DNA of 64,000 nt from assembly GCF_026870155.1 (NCBI RefSeq), contig NZ_CP113975.1:2914001-2978000 (forward strand), read 5' to 3'. The notes under the pieces were generated by a model. The model was not told the DNA's origin and ran no database searches. It saw only the letters and a program-made list of their open reading frames with translations. The translations under genes were made by a program, and so were the position numbers. Positions 1-9,418 of this stretch are shown in pieces (position 1 is the first letter of the stretch; each line of letters starts with the position of its first letter). The DNA is from Flavobacterium marginilacus (GTDB lineage Bacteria > Bacteroidota > Bacteroidia > Flavobacteriales > Flavobacteriaceae).

Positions 1-2352
1 GCTAATACCGCTTTGAACGAAGCCGAAATCATTGCCAAAAAAATGAATGACGAATACGTTTCAATCGAGCATTTAATCTTGGCAATATTTGATTCTAAAA
101 GCAAAGTGTCCCAAATCCTGAAAGACCAGGGCGTTACCGGAAAAGGACTGAAAGCAGCTATTGAAGAATTGCGCAAAGGCGAAAGAGTAACCTCTGCTTC
201 AGCTGAAGAGACTTACAATTCATTGAACAAATACGCCAAAAACCTCAACGAACTGGCGAGAACAGGAAAGCTAGATCCCGTAATCGGCCGTGATGAGGAA
301 ATCCGACGCGTATTACAAATTTTAACTCGTCGTACAAAAAATAACCCGATGTTGGTTGGAGAACCCGGCGTAGGTAAAACCGCTATTGCCGAAGGACTCG
401 CACACCGAATTGTAGATGGCGACGTACCCGATAATTTGAAAGAAAAAATCGTGTTCTCACTCGATATGGGAGCTCTGATTGCAGGTGCAAAATACAAAGG
501 AGAATTCGAAGAAAGACTGAAATCGGTTGTTAAGGAGGTAATCGCTTCTGAAGGAGATATTGTACTTTTCATTGACGAAATCCACACGCTTGTAGGTGCA
601 GGCGGCGGTGAGGGCGCAATGGATGCTGCTAATATTCTGAAACCAGCTTTGGCCCGTGGTGAACTGCGCGCCATTGGTGCGACGACTTTGGACGAATACC
701 AGAAATATTTCGAAAAAGACAAAGCACTTGAACGCCGTTTCCAGAAAATTATCATCGAAGAACCCGATACCGAAAGTGCCATTTCGATTCTGAGAGGTAT
801 CAAAGAAAAATACGAAACACATCACAAAGTACAGATTAAGGACGATGCGATCATTGCGGCAGTTACACTTTCGCAGCGTTACATTTCTAATCGTTTTCTT
901 CCAGACAAAGCTATTGACTTAATGGATGAAGCGGCTTCGAAACTGCGCATGGAAATAAACTCCAAACCCGAAGAACTAGACGTTTTAGATCGAAAAATAA
1001 TGCAGCTGGAAATAGAAATCGAAGCGATCAAACGTGAAAAGGACGAAAGCAAACTAAAAATATTAGGCTTGGATCTGGCTAATCTCAAAGAAGAACGAAA
1101 TATTATTTACGCCAAATGGAAAGCCGAAAAAGAAGTTGCCGATAACATTCAGGATGTGAAAACCGAAATCGAAAATTTTAAACACGAAGCCGAACGCGCC
1201 GAACGTGACGGCGATTACGGTAAAGTGGCCGAAATCCGTTACGGAAAAATCAAGGAAGCTCAAGATCGATTGACTGAATATCAAAAACAATTGGCCGAAA
1301 ACCAATCGGGAACCTCATTGATAAAAGAAGAAGTAACCCGTGAAGACATAGCCGAAGTGGTAGCCAAATGGACCGGGATTCCAGTAATGAAAATGCTGCA
1401 GGGCGAACGCGAAAAACTGCTTTATCTGGAAGACGAACTGCACCACCGAGTTGTAGGTCAGGAAGAAGCTATCGAAGCTGTGAGCGATGCCGTGAGACGC
1501 AGCCGTGCCGGTCTTCAGGACACTAAAAAACCAGTGGGTACTTTTCTTTTCCTTGGAACAACTGGTGTTGGTAAAACCGAGCTTGCCAAAGCCTTGGCCG
1601 AATATCTTTTTGACGATGAAAACGCCATGACCCGAATCGATATGAGCGAGTATCAGGAACGCCACAGCGTGAGCCGATTGGTAGGAGCGCCTCCGGGTTA
1701 CGTGGGCTATGACGAAGGCGGTCAATTGACCGAAGCTGTGCGTAGAAAACCATATTCAGTAATATTACTGGATGAGATTGAAAAAGCGCATCCTGACACT
1801 TTCAACATCCTGCTGCAAGTGCTTGATGAAGGACGCTTGACCGACAACAAAGGACGTCTGGCTGATTTCAAAAACACGATTATCATCATGACTTCTAATA
1901 TGGGAAGCCAGATTATACAGGAAAAATTTGAAAACCTGAAAGGAAGCGTCGAAGCCGCCACCGAAGCTGCCAAAGTCGAAGTACTGGGATTATTAAAACA
2001 AACCGTACGCCCCGAGTTCATCAACCGTATTGACGAAATTGTAATGTTTACACCGCTAAACACCGCCAATATTACTCAGATTGTTGGATTACAATTAAAA
2101 AGTATTACCAAAATGCTGGCACAACAAGGCATCACAATGGATGCAACGCCTCAGGCCATCGAGTATTTGTCTGAGAAAGGGTATGATCCTCAATTTGGTG
2201 CAAGACCGGTAAAACGTGTCATCCAGAGAGATGTCTTGAATAAATTGTCCAAGGAAATTCTAGCAGGCAACATAAAGACTGATAGCATTATTTTACTGGA
2301 TTCCTTTGATGGTGAACTGGTTTTTAGAAACCAAACCGAGTTGGCACACTAA
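1..2352 (+). CDS. clpB: ClpB disaggregase, 5' end outside window
   Basis: ATP-dependent protein disaggregase of the Hsp100 family, which threads aggregated proteins through a hexameric ring together with DnaK. The frame is open from base 1, so about 80 N-terminal residues lie upstream of the window. Visible parts in order are the end of the Clp N domain, nucleotide-binding domain 1 with Walker [10 protein letters not shown] and Walker B FIDEIH, a long charged coiled-coil middle domain that marks ClpB rather than ClpA or ClpC, domain 2 with Walker [11 protein letters not shown] and Walker [10 protein letters not shown], and the C-terminal ClpB D2-small domain ending in [11 protein letters not shown] strong hairpin terminator follows directly. 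Family call is secure; the true start is not visible. Confidence 0.97.
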   Translation, partial: ANTALNEAEIIAKKMNDEYVSIEHLILAIFDSKSKVSQILKDQGVTGKGLKAAIEELRKGERVTSASAEETYNSLNKYAKNLNELARTGKLDPVIGRDEEIRRVLQILTRRTKNNPMLVGEPGVGKTAIAEGLAHRIVDGDVPDNLKEKIVFSLDMGALIAGAKYKGEFEERLKSVVKEVIASEGDIVLFIDEIHTLVGAGGGEGAMDAANILKPALARGELRAIGATTLDEYQKYFEKDKALERRFQKIIIEEPDTESAISILRGIKEKYETHHKVQIKDDAIIAAVTLSQRYISNRFLPDKAIDLMDEAASKLRMEINSKPEELDVLDRKIMQLEIEIEAIKREKDESKLKILGLDLANLKEERNIIYAKWKAEKEVADNIQDVKTEIENFKHEAERAERDGDYGKVAEIRYGKIKEAQDRLTEYQKQLAENQSGTSLIKEEVTREDIAEVVAKWTGIPVMKMLQGEREKLLYLEDELHHRVVGQEEAIEAVSDAVRRSRAGLQDTKKPVGTFLFLGTTGVGKTELAKALAEYLFDDENAMTRIDMSEYQERHSVSRLVGAPPGYVGYDEGGQLTEAVRRKPYSVILLDEIEKAHPDTFNILLQVLDEGRLTDNKGRLADFKNTIIIMTSNMGSQIIQEKFENLKGSVEAATEAAKVEVLGLLKQTVRPEFINRIDEIVMFTPLNTANITQIVGLQLKSITKMLAQQGITMDATPQAIEYLSEKGYDPQFGARPVKRVIQRDVLNKLSKEILAGNIKTDSIILLDSFDGELVFRNQTELAH

Positions 2353-2375
2353 TAAATAAAAACAATAAAATCCTT

Positions 2376-2410
2376 AAAACTGCAAAGTCACAACGCTTTG
2401 CAGTTTTTTT
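2376..2410 (+). terminator. Rho-independent terminator of clpB
   Basis: A 12-bp perfect stem (AAAACTGCAAAG pairing with CTTTGCAGTTTT) with an 8-nt loop is followed by a T run. It lies 24 bases after the clpB stop. Confidence 0.9.
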
Positions 2411-2473
2411 ATTTATAAGAAGCAGTCTCAAAAGTTATAATATCACTTTCAGCCACTTATTGATATTTGTTTT

Positions 2474-3607
2474 TTAATTTGTTACGATAAGATAATCATA
2501 ATCATCTTTAAGAATGTTATTTTCAGATAATGAATTATCAGTTAGGTTTAATTTTAAAAATTTAGATGTAACAATTCCATTATTATATATGTTTTTTTTC
2601 CCAATTAGTTGATTTGTTTGCGGAAAATAAGTAAAATTAGAAATATGTGGATCGCTAATGTTTTTTAAAGTTTTGTTTTCCGCACCAGTGGCAGGATTGA
2701 GTTCAACTATCCTTTTGAGCCCTCTATAAGCATATAACTTTCCATTTGATGCAGGAATTAGTTCATCATAACCAGAATAAGTACTTTCAATTACTGAATT
2801 ATCAAAAAGTTTTATCTTACAAATTTTATTAACGAGGTTCACATTCTTGTCATTACCATATTTTTCTCCTATTATTTCATTTGTTGCATCATTGTAAATT
2901 AATCCATAAAGGTAATCGCCTGATGTATTTCCTGTATTTATTAAGTTTCCAATTTCGGAACCTGTATTTGGATTCAATTCAATAATACCTTCATACGATT
3001 TGTATCCATATAATTTTGTTGATGTTATGATCAATTGGTCATACCCTGCGAAAGTTATCTCTTTTACAGTCTTGTCTGTAAGTTTTACTTTGAATAGTTT
3101 GGAAGTGTTACCAACTCCCTGTGCAATAATTTCATTTGTTGGAGCAAAATATCCTAAATCCTTTAAATAATTAGATCCTGTACCATATACAAGAGTTTTA
3201 GTTTCTGCACCTGTAACTGGATTTAATTCAACAATTGTTCCCCATTGTTTGTAAGCAAATAGGCGATTTGTCCCATTTACAGTAATATAGCCCACATTAA
3301 GTGTAACACCATTTGTAGTTAACTCAATTTGACCAGAAGTTGCACCAACTGGAACTGTAACACTTATTGTATTTGAAGTAATTTGAGTGATTTGACCATT
3401 TGTTCCATTAAATTTAATAGTACAAGCTATATTTGGATTAAAGTTTTGCCCATTAATTGTAATTGTCTCACCAATATTAGTTGAGCTAGCCGATAAGCTA
3501 GGCAAAACACTTTGAATTATTGTTTTTTGGTCTTGATTATCTTCTGAGTCATCACTTGAACAGCTAATTAAAATAAATAGCGCTAAAATCGAAAAAAAAT
3601 GTTTCAT
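2474..3607 (-). CDS. IPT/TIG-domain lipoprotein, function unknown
   Basis: Secreted lipoprotein of about 377 residues. The start at 3607 is chosen because it begins a lipoprotein signal (MKHFFSILALFILISCSSDD, lipobox LISC); the frame stays open upstream but without a signal. Residues about 35-110 form an IPT/TIG immunoglobulin-like fold (pattern ITINGQNFNPN ... TISVTVPVGATSGQIELTTNG). The rest contains several similar segments of the type LFAYKQWGTIVELNPVTGAE, LYGYKSYEGIIELNPNTGSE and LYAYRGLKRIVELNPATGAE, spaced about 80-90 residues apart and suggesting a beta-propeller-like repeat. It probably sits on the outer membrane. No operon partner is seen; it is convergent with clpB. A role in binding or sensing is possible but cannot be inferred from sequence. 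Confidence 0.85.
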   Translation of the reverse strand: MKHFFSILALFILISCSSDDSEDNQDQKTIIQSVLPSLSASSTNIGETITINGQNFNPNIACTIKFNGTNGQITQITSNTISVTVPVGATSGQIELTTNGVTLNVGYITVNGTNRLFAYKQWGTIVELNPVTGAETKTLVYGTGSNYLKDLGYFAPTNEIIAQGVGNTSKLFKVKLTDKTVKEITFAGYDQLIITSTKLYGYKSYEGIIELNPNTGSEIGNLINTGNTSGDYLYGLIYNDATNEIIGEKYGNDKNVNLVNKICKIKLFDNSVIESTYSGYDELIPASNGKLYAYRGLKRIVELNPATGAENKTLKNISDPHISNFTYFPQTNQLIGKKNIYNNGIVTSKFLKLNLTDNSLSENNILKDDYDYLIVTN

Positions 3608-3736
3608 TCTAAATATATTGGTTCTAATTGTTAATTTTTCTTTAAATATACAAAATATTCTCACAAAACAATTATTTATTAAAAATTCAATCTATATAAC
3701 TCCTTAGATTCAAGTAATAAATGCAACGTGAAAAAA

Positions 3737-3786
3737 AACTCTAGTGTTATTCTTTTGACCTAGGTCAAAAGAATAACACTAGAGTT
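3737..3786. repeat. 50-bp perfect palindrome next to the IS30 element
   Basis: Two 25-base arms are exactly complementary about the centre between 3761 and 3762 (central core GACCTAGGTC, outer ends AACTCTAG and CTAGAGTT). On the minus strand the hairpin is followed by a run of T, so it would act as a terminator for anything transcribed leftward. It ends just before the presumed transposase promoter. It could be a target palindrome for IS30-type insertion or a barrier hairpin. Confidence 0.9.
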
Positions 3787-3809
3787 GGCGAAAAAATCAT
3801 CATATCTTT

Positions 3810-4815
3810 GGGTTGCAACACTCAAAATAGATGGCACATTTAACGTTAGAACAAAGATACAAAATAGAAGTATATAGAAATGCCGGTATCAGTATTTCCG
3901 AAATTGCTGAATTGGTAGATAAAAACAAATCAGTTATTTTTCGAGAAATAAAACGTAATTCTGATCAAAGAAGTGGTGTTTATAAAGCTGTTTTGGCGGA
4001 TAAAAAAGCTTTAAACAGGCATAAGGTTAAGATCAAAAAATGCACTTTAACCTCAGAAGTTGAAGCAAATATTTTGTTTTATTTAAAGCAAGATTACAGT
4101 CCTGAACAAATTGTTGGCAGAGCAAAAATTGACAAAAGAGCAATGGTTTCTAAAGAAAGAATCTATCAATATATTTGGGAAAATAAACGCAAAGGAGGAC
4201 TCTTATATAAACATCTTAGGACCAAGGGTAAAAAGTATAAAAAAAGAGGACATTTAAAGGATAAAAGAGGACTTATTATTGGTAGGGTCGATATTAGCGA
4301 GCGTCCAAAGATTGTAGAAAAGAAAAGTAGATTGGGCGATTTAGAGATTGATTTGGTCATTGGTAAGAATCACAAAGGAGCGTTACTAACTATCAATGAC
4401 AGAGCCTCTGGAATACTTTTTATGGGAAAAGTAGAAAGCAAAGAAGCTAGTGCAATACAGCAGAAAACAATTGAATTATTGAAAGATTGGAAACCAATAA
4501 TCAAGACCATTACTTCGGATAATGGAAAGGAATTTGCCAATCATCGGGCCATTGCAGAAGATTTAGATATCGATTATTATTTTGCCAAACCCTACCATAG
4601 CTGGGAACGAGGAGCCAATGAAAATTTAAACGGATTAATAAGACAATATTTTCCTAAAAAATCTAACTTTGAAAACATCGAAGAACAACAAATAAAAACA
4701 GTAGTTAATACATTAAACAACAGACCCAGAAAAAGATTTGGCTATAAAACACCTAATGAAATTTTCGCCGAAAAAATCAATAAATTGAATACTGTTGCAT
4801 TTATATGTTGAATCC
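3810..4815 (+). mobile_element. IS30-family insertion sequence (ends approximate)
   Basis: One transposase gene with imperfect possible terminal inverted repeats: GGGTTGCAACACTCAAAAT at 3810-3828, and the reverse complement of ATTTATATGTTGAATCC ending at 4815. The match needs gaps, so the borders are only approximate, and no target duplication was recognised. A TATCTTTG element at 3803-3810 with TTG at 3785-3787 could be the transposase promoter, although the 15-base spacer is short for Bacteroidota. Confidence 0.6.
3831..4811 (+). CDS. IS30-family transposase
   Basis: DDE transposase of 326 residues, full length for the family. The N-terminus is a helix-turn-helix (residues about 4-45, ISISEIAELVDKNKSVIFREIKRN) that binds the element ends. 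The C-terminal half is an rve integrase-type catalytic core with the acidic triad visible at D174 (LEIDLVIG), D230 (TITSDNGKEF) and E264 (RGANENLNGLIRQYFP). No frameshift or stop is seen, so it may be active. It stands alone, downstream of the 50-bp palindrome. Confidence 0.95.
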   Translation: MAHLTLEQRYKIEVYRNAGISISEIAELVDKNKSVIFREIKRNSDQRSGVYKAVLADKKALNRHKVKIKKCTLTSEVEANILFYLKQDYSPEQIVGRAKIDKRAMVSKERIYQYIWENKRKGGLLYKHLRTKGKKYKKRGHLKDKRGLIIGRVDISERPKIVEKKSRLGDLEIDLVIGKNHKGALLTINDRASGILFMGKVESKEASAIQQKTIELLKDWKPIIKTITSDNGKEFANHRAIAEDLDIDYYFAKPYHSWERGANENLNGLIRQYFPKKSNFENIEEQQIKTVVNTLNNRPRKRFGYKTPNEIFAEKINKLNTVAFIC

Positions 4816-4908
4816 ACCCTCTTCGGAATTTCCGATAGTGCAAATTAGCATTAATAATGTTCAGAAAGAATTAAATAAAGCAAGAAACGTTGGTTTAACA
4901 TAATATTA

Positions 4909-5004
4909 TCATTCCGACGAAGGATGAATCCCCGTTAGAAACTCGACAAAAATTGAGCATTTTGATTGCAGAATTACTTGCGAAGATTCCTCGTACCGGA
5001 ATGA
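4909..5004. repeat. Imperfect inverted repeat element
   Basis: The left arm TCATTCCGACGAAGGATGAATC is partly complementary to the right arm ending in CTCGTACCGGAATGA, enclosing about 50 bases. This resembles dispersed palindromic intergenic repeats that I recall from flavobacterial genomes; only one copy is in the window. Confidence 0.5.
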
Positions 5005-5610
5005 CAAACTTTGAGAATAATGTGTTGTCGGAATAGCTAAACTTTAACAATATCTCCAAACAATTATAATTTCCAATCCATACCCCCCGCTCCGAAGTCT
5101 CCCGACTTCGCCACACGTAAAACAAACAATACAAGTCCGCAATCAAACTCATTGCGAGGAATGGGGCAAATTCACTACCTAAGGCAAACAAAGTAATTTA
5201 TCGTGATGGAAATTGCTTTGTACCTAGCAATAACTGAAGCATCAGATAGCGTACATTTGCAGTCCTTGCCATCAAAAACAAACCTCAACCTAATTTCATT
5301 TCAAAAAAAGCTAAAAGTAATTTTTAATTTGGTACATTTAAGACGTAAATACAACTAACAGTTGTTAAAATACAACCAATAGTAGCGAACTTTATTTGCG
5401 TAGCGACAATAGAACCAAATAAATTTGTGGCATCACAAAAAAAAACTAAACCACTTTGCACTGAAAGTGCAGAGGTTTGTTTGACGAGAGACTTTTCAGT
5501 CTCTCTATTTTGAAAATCTGTTAAACAATATTAAAAGTAGAAGATTACATTTTTTCGCATTACTAAAGTACTGCAATAAATTGCAGGGTTTTAAACCCTA
5601 ATCTGAGACC

Positions 5611-5650
5611 AATAAATAAAAAAACCACAAACTAGCGCTTGTGGTTTTTG
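5611..5650 (-). terminator. Terminator of the universal stress gene
   Basis: The stem AAAACCACAA/TTGTGGTTTT (5621-5630 and 5639-5648) has an 8-base loop; read leftward it is followed by a T-rich tail. It lies 33 bases beyond the usp stop. Confidence 0.85.
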
Positions 5651-5682
5651 TTGTTGAAATTTGAATTACAATGCTGCTAATT

Positions 5683-6504
5683 TTAAAGCGGAAGTGACAA
5701 AAGAGGAATTTCACTTCTAGAAGCCATCATTCTAGTTTTGCTAATACGCATCAATGAATCCCAAAAGCCGTATTTATAAGGAACCATAATTAATAAATCA
5801 GCATTTATTTGAGTTATTTCATCCTGAATGGCCTTAATAATTGTATTAGATGTTACATTTTTATAATAATAATTTGTTCCATTTAATCCGTCTGTAAAAT
5901 GTTCTATTACTTTGGCTTCTTTTTGCTCGTTTTCCAACTCATTAAGCTTGTTGCTCACATGAAACATTTCTACAGCTGCACCTAATCGTACAGCAATATT
6001 TTTAACCTTCTGCAATATAGTTTTCTGTACTCCACGGGTAATATCACAAGCAAAAAGAATTGTTTTCAACCCTTTATATTTGGCATTAAGAGGAACTGCC
6101 AACACTGGAAATTTAAGCCTTTGCAAAGCTGCTGTTGTGGTATTACCTAATAAATCCTGCTCTATTGAATCTTTTAACATCCCCATGACAACAATATCAG
6201 CTTGAGTGGTATCGATTGTCTTTTGAAGCTGATCCTCAAAATCTCCCATTTTCAAAATTGGCATTACTTCAATTTTATAATTCTCAGAAAGTTTCTTTGC
6301 TAAATCTGAGAGTTTCTTTACGCAGTCTGCCTTTAATTCATCTATTGAAGAAGATTGTACGCGGGCATTAAGCGCATGTATAGAAACATGATATAGGTGG
6401 AATAAAATAATTTTGGCTCCTGTATCGGCAGCAAATTGAGAAGCATAAGCTGTAGCATTACTGGCTTCTGGTGAAAAATCTGTAGCAACAAGTATTGTTT
6501 TCAT
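5683..6504 (-). CDS. Tandem universal stress protein (UspA family)
   Basis: Cytoplasmic protein of 273 residues with two Usp domains in tandem (about 1-140 and 147-273), each starting with a beta strand of the type KTILVATDFSPEA or KTILFACDITRG. The first domain ends in VMGMLKDSIEQDLLGNTTTAAL, which resembles the G-x2-G-x9-G(S/T) ATP-binding loop; the second domain is more degenerate. Family members support survival under starvation, redox or envelope stress. A leftward promoter (TTG-N20-TATCTTTG) lies upstream with a perfect palindrome between its two elements, and a divergent tetR gene sits on the other side, so repression by that TetR protein is likely. Start chosen at the usual MKTILVATDFS. 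Confidence 0.92.
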   Translation of the reverse strand: MKTILVATDFSPEASNATAYASQFAADTGAKIILFHLYHVSIHALNARVQSSSIDELKADCVKKLSDLAKKLSENYKIEVMPILKMGDFEDQLQKTIDTTQADIVVMGMLKDSIEQDLLGNTTTAALQRLKFPVLAVPLNAKYKGLKTILFACDITRGVQKTILQKVKNIAVRLGAAVEMFHVSNKLNELENEQKEAKVIEHFTDGLNGTNYYYKNVTSNTIIKAIQDEITQINADLLIMVPYKYGFWDSLMRISKTRMMASRSEIPLLSLPL

Positions 6505-6583
6505 AAATCTATTTTGTTTTGTATAATTGATAAAAAATCTGAAAGTAAAATTTTCTTTAAAACAAAAAACGCTTTTGTCTTTA

Positions 6584-6614
6584 CAAAGATACCAAACGTT
6601 TGGTATCTTTACAA
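6584..6614 (-). promoter_or_regulatory. Promoter of the usp gene
   Basis: Read leftward, a -33 TTG (6612-6614) is separated by 20 bases from a -7 element TATCTTTG (6584-6591), matching the Bacteroidota TTG/TAnnTTTG consensus. The gene starts about 80 bases downstream. Confidence 0.65.
6585..6610. promoter_or_regulatory. 26-bp palindromic operator, probably for TetR
   Basis: A perfect palindrome with core TACCAAACGTTTGGTA, extended by AAAGA and TCTTT. It occupies the spacer and the -7 element of the leftward usp promoter. Its size and symmetry are typical of TetR-family operators, and a TetR gene lies 130 bases to the right. Confidence 0.8.
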
Positions 6615-6738
6615 TTTAAAACTTTTTAAAATTTACAATATTTTATGATAAAAGGTGAAAACAACCTAATTTTATAATGTAAATAGAATTCTAGGATTAA
6701 AATAAAAAAGCAGTCTACACTGCATAATATAAAATGTC

Positions 6739-7281
6739 ATGAATAATTATAAGAAGAAAAAAGATCCTATTGAACGCCGAAAGCTAATTTTGGAAACTGC
6801 TATTGAATTGGCAAATACATATGAACTTAGCCAGATATCATTTGATGCTCTTTCAAAAAAGTGCGGTCTCAGTAAAGGCGGTATTATTCATCATTTTCCA
6901 ACGAAAGAATCTATTTTTGATACCCTTTTCAAAGAAAACTTTGAAGAATACAAAAACTGGGTTCAAGAAGAATTAAAGTCGGAAGATTTGCCCAATCCGG
7001 CTATTGCACTTCTTAGAATTACCCTAAGGAAATGTAATGACGAAAGCTATCGCAAACTGATGAAAGTTATCTATAAATGTTTAGTGAACAACGAACAATA
7101 TTGTCTGTTATGGAATGAATGGTTTTCAGAACACATAATCAAAAATTTGGACGAAGAGAGCGAAATTAAAACATTATTAGGTTCTCTTGTTGCTATTGGA
7201 ATATGGAACATGAATACATTAGGATTATACAAAATAGAAACACAAAAAATGAATGAAATATTGAATATATTACCAAAATAA
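6739..7281 (+). CDS. TetR/AcrR-family transcriptional regulator
   Basis: DNA-binding repressor of 180 residues. The N-terminal helix-turn-helix (about residues 12-58) shows the classical pattern RKLILETAIELA ... ISFDALSKKCGLSKGGIIHHFPTKESIFDTLF. The C-terminal ligand-binding half has no recognisable ligand signature. It is divergent from the tandem usp gene, and the 26-bp palindrome between them is its likely operator, so it probably represses usp and possibly itself. The inducer is unknown. A bidirectional terminator follows. Confidence 0.92.
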   Translation: MNNYKKKKDPIERRKLILETAIELANTYELSQISFDALSKKCGLSKGGIIHHFPTKESIFDTLFKENFEEYKNWVQEELKSEDLPNPAIALLRITLRKCNDESYRKLMKVIYKCLVNNEQYCLLWNEWFSEHIIKNLDEESEIKTLLGSLVAIGIWNMNTLGLYKIETQKMNEILNILPK

Positions 7282-7404
7282 ATCTTTGCTCGAACCTTCA
7301 ATGCCCTGTGAAGTACTATAACTCTTTTACACGCGCTAAGCAACCAATGCAACTCTATAATCAAAGTCTTTGCAAATTCCAGATAATTCATTCAAAAAAA
7401 ACAT

Positions 7405-7437
7405 AAAAAAACCACAAACAACAGCTTGTGGTTTTTT
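7405..7437. terminator. Bidirectional terminator between tetR and the heme lipoprotein
   Basis: The stem AAAAAACCACAA/TTGTGGTTTTTT with loop ACAACAGC is A-rich on the left and T-rich on the right, so it can serve both convergent genes. Confidence 0.88.
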
Positions 7438-7477
7438 GTATTTGTCATTTGAATTAATAACAACTGATTTTATTCAA

Positions 7478-8938
7478 CTAAATTCCTTTTAGGCGCAATC
7501 TGTATTCTTTCATGAATTCATCAGCATGTGCCTGCTTGATTTGTTTGGTATTTAAACCCTGCAGATTTTTTACATATCCTTTAAAAATATGACTAATAAA
7601 GAGCGGTGAAAGATTAGAACCAGTACTAGTACTATTATAAGTATTATGACAGGAGAAGCAATTAACAAGATTGTCAACTGTAGTTCCATGTATAGAAGTC
7701 GGAGTAAATCCAACCTGAACATAGGTTTCCATAGTAATATTGTAGGCGGCAACGGAACCTCTTGTCAATTTTCCGGGTTGAGAATTTGAAAGATCATAAC
7801 TTAACGAATCCAATAGGGCTGCTTGTGCCTGAGGACCTACATATCCTGCAGTATTGATCCATATTGAACCATTGTAGAAATAATTATTCCAAACACCTTT
7901 CAGCTGTGCCTTAACACTTTGATTTATAGTTCGAATATTGCCTAAGTTCTCTGAACCATTTTGGCTTGTTTTCATATAAAGCTGTACATTATGAGATCCT
8001 TTCATTGCTTTCTCAACAGGAACGCCGTATTTGTAAACCGAAAAAACGTCAGTGTAAATACCATTTTTTGAAGTTATATTCTTAACCGTAGCAGTGGAGC
8101 TTTTATTGAAAAAAGGATAATCGACAGTGCTGGTCACCGGTGCATCGGTTGTAGGCGTAGCCTTGGACCAATCATAGGCAGGTGCAAGATTTTCATGTTC
8201 AAAAGTAGCCCATACAAATTCGGGATGATTCTCCACAACCCCAACTACGTGCATTCCCAAAAGAGCCACTCTCGTTGTTACTCCATTGATTTCCCCTTTG
8301 GTAATAAAATAGGAAGTGGTATCCTTAAGAACGCTTGCCTTTATCCAAGACGTTTTAAGTTCCAATGAGCCTACGGGAAAAGTTACGCCTTTCAATTTTG
8401 TAGGATCGCTTTTTGCTATTGGTCCATATTTTAGCATTGCTCCATAAAGAAGCTTATCCATAAATATTGAATAATAAACCGTAGTAGAAGGCGGAATCCC
8501 CGATGGATAATTTGGCGTTTTCAAAATATCTGTAGTAGGTGAACTTGCCTGACCAGTATCTGTCAAAACAATCCCTTTACTTTGATCTAGTCTTTTACCA
8601 GCCGAATTCACCTGAATCAAAGTTGTAATAAATGATGGCTGTCCATTAACCTCATTGGTTAACCAAAGAAACTTTTGCCAAGACCATTGATGAAAGTCAC
8701 AATTAGTTACAGTTGCATTGTTTGCAAATACGCTTGTTGGTCCTTCATTTGGCGCAGGAGTTTTTCTGGTATTGTTTTCCATCGCAAACCAACTAGCCGG
8801 AGCTAAACATTCTGAGACACTGGCACTGGTGCTTTTACTCGTACTCGTATAACTTGAATTTTCATCTTTTGAATCTTTTTTGCAGGCACAAAATAAGACT
8901 AGGATAATTAAAAGCAATAGTTTTTTTGTCGTTTTCAT
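7478..8938 (-). CDS. c-type-heme-motif lipoprotein, function unknown
   Basis: Lipoprotein of 486 residues. The signal MKTTKKLLLLIILVLFCACKKD contains a lipobox (FCAC). Near residue 427 there is a single CFSCH motif (C-x2-C-H), the covalent heme c attachment site, so it is probably a periplasmic or outer-membrane electron carrier or oxidoreductase subunit. The N-terminal part carries a Trp-rich block (FHQWSWQKFLWLT). It resembles in size, lipobox and late CxxCH position the protein at 43956-45386, which is linked to a molybdenum hydroxylase, so a similar role with a redox enzyme encoded elsewhere is possible. It stands alone here. The heme motif is direct evidence; the role is inference. Confidence 0.75.
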   Translation of the reverse strand: MKTTKKLLLLIILVLFCACKKDSKDENSSYTSTSKSTSASVSECLAPASWFAMENNTRKTPAPNEGPTSVFANNATVTNCDFHQWSWQKFLWLTNEVNGQPSFITTLIQVNSAGKRLDQSKGIVLTDTGQASSPTTDILKTPNYPSGIPPSTTVYYSIFMDKLLYGAMLKYGPIAKSDPTKLKGVTFPVGSLELKTSWIKASVLKDTTSYFITKGEINGVTTRVALLGMHVVGVVENHPEFVWATFEHENLAPAYDWSKATPTTDAPVTSTVDYPFFNKSSTATVKNITSKNGIYTDVFSVYKYGVPVEKAMKGSHNVQLYMKTSQNGSENLGNIRTINQSVKAQLKGVWNNYFYNGSIWINTAGYVGPQAQAALLDSLSYDLSNSQPGKLTRGSVAAYNITMETYVQVGFTPTSIHGTTVDNLVNCFSCHNTYNSTSTGSNLSPLFISHIFKGYVKNLQGLNTKQIKQAHADEFMKEYRLRLKGI

Positions 8939-9356
8939 ATTAGACTTCTTTAGTTAAATTTAATCTTATGTGTTTAAAAAAAAATGAAATTATGTAATAA
9001 ACTAACCATTTTGAAAAAAAATGCCTTAAGCTCTGTATATTTAGGCATGAAGACAGGAAAAATACGTATAAGTAAATACTGATTTAATAATGCAAGTATA
9101 TACTTCACAAGTCTATATACGAATACTTCCCTCTCTTCGAAATATCACTATAAAAAACAAACTCGGCAAATCATTGGAAAAAATATTGCAAATGTGATTA
9201 TCCAAAGGATCTCTCCCGGGTACTTCGTTTCTCAAGGACAGGACTCCAAGAGCCAACATAAATTCCAACATCCCGCCAAGGCAATGTCTCCTACACTGTG
9301 AAATATCCCAAATTAGCATTCACTACAAAATGTAATACGCATCTGACTCAATCAAA
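8939..9356. other. Intergenic region with an unexplained GC-richer block
   Basis: About 420 bases between two divergent genes. From about 9119 to 9320 the DNA is noticeably richer in G and C than its surroundings and contains short hairpins (for example GATCC/GGATAATC read leftward) but no convincing protein. The 68-residue minus-strand frame there has no family resemblance. A structured small RNA is one possibility. Confidence 0.35.
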
Positions 9357-9386
9357 TTGTATAAAACTATTATTAACTTAACTTTG
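9357..9386 (+). promoter_or_regulatory. Promoter of the nitroreductase gene
   Basis: TTG at 9357-9359, a 19-base spacer and TAACTTTG at 9379-9386 match the Bacteroidota primary sigma factor consensus exactly. The start codon lies 33 bases downstream. Confidence 0.8.
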
Positions 9387-9418
9387 CATATAATAATTTA
9401 TCTTATAAAAATACTGCC

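Larger units (their letters stand above)
4812..5682. other. Long intergenic region with no supported gene
   Basis: About 870 bases without a convincing gene. It contains an imperfect inverted repeat (4909-5004), two consecutive hairpins (5454-5474 with stem CTTTGCACT, and 5486-5505 with stem GAGAGACT), and a small inverted repeat AGGGTTTTAAACCCT at about 5585-5599. The only sizeable open frame (minus strand 4895-5191) is built mostly from the inverted repeat and is not believable as a protein. Confidence 0.6.

Noticed and set aside
213..825. Minus-strand open frames of 196 and 122 codons inside clpB
   Set aside because: They are antisense frames of a highly conserved gene with no family resemblance.
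4895..5191. 98-codon minus-strand frame
   Set aside because: It is mostly translated inverted-repeat sequence, has no recognisable domain and no promoter.
9113..9319. 68-codon minus-strand frame
   Set aside because: No family, low-complexity-free but unconvincing; kept only as an unexplained block.
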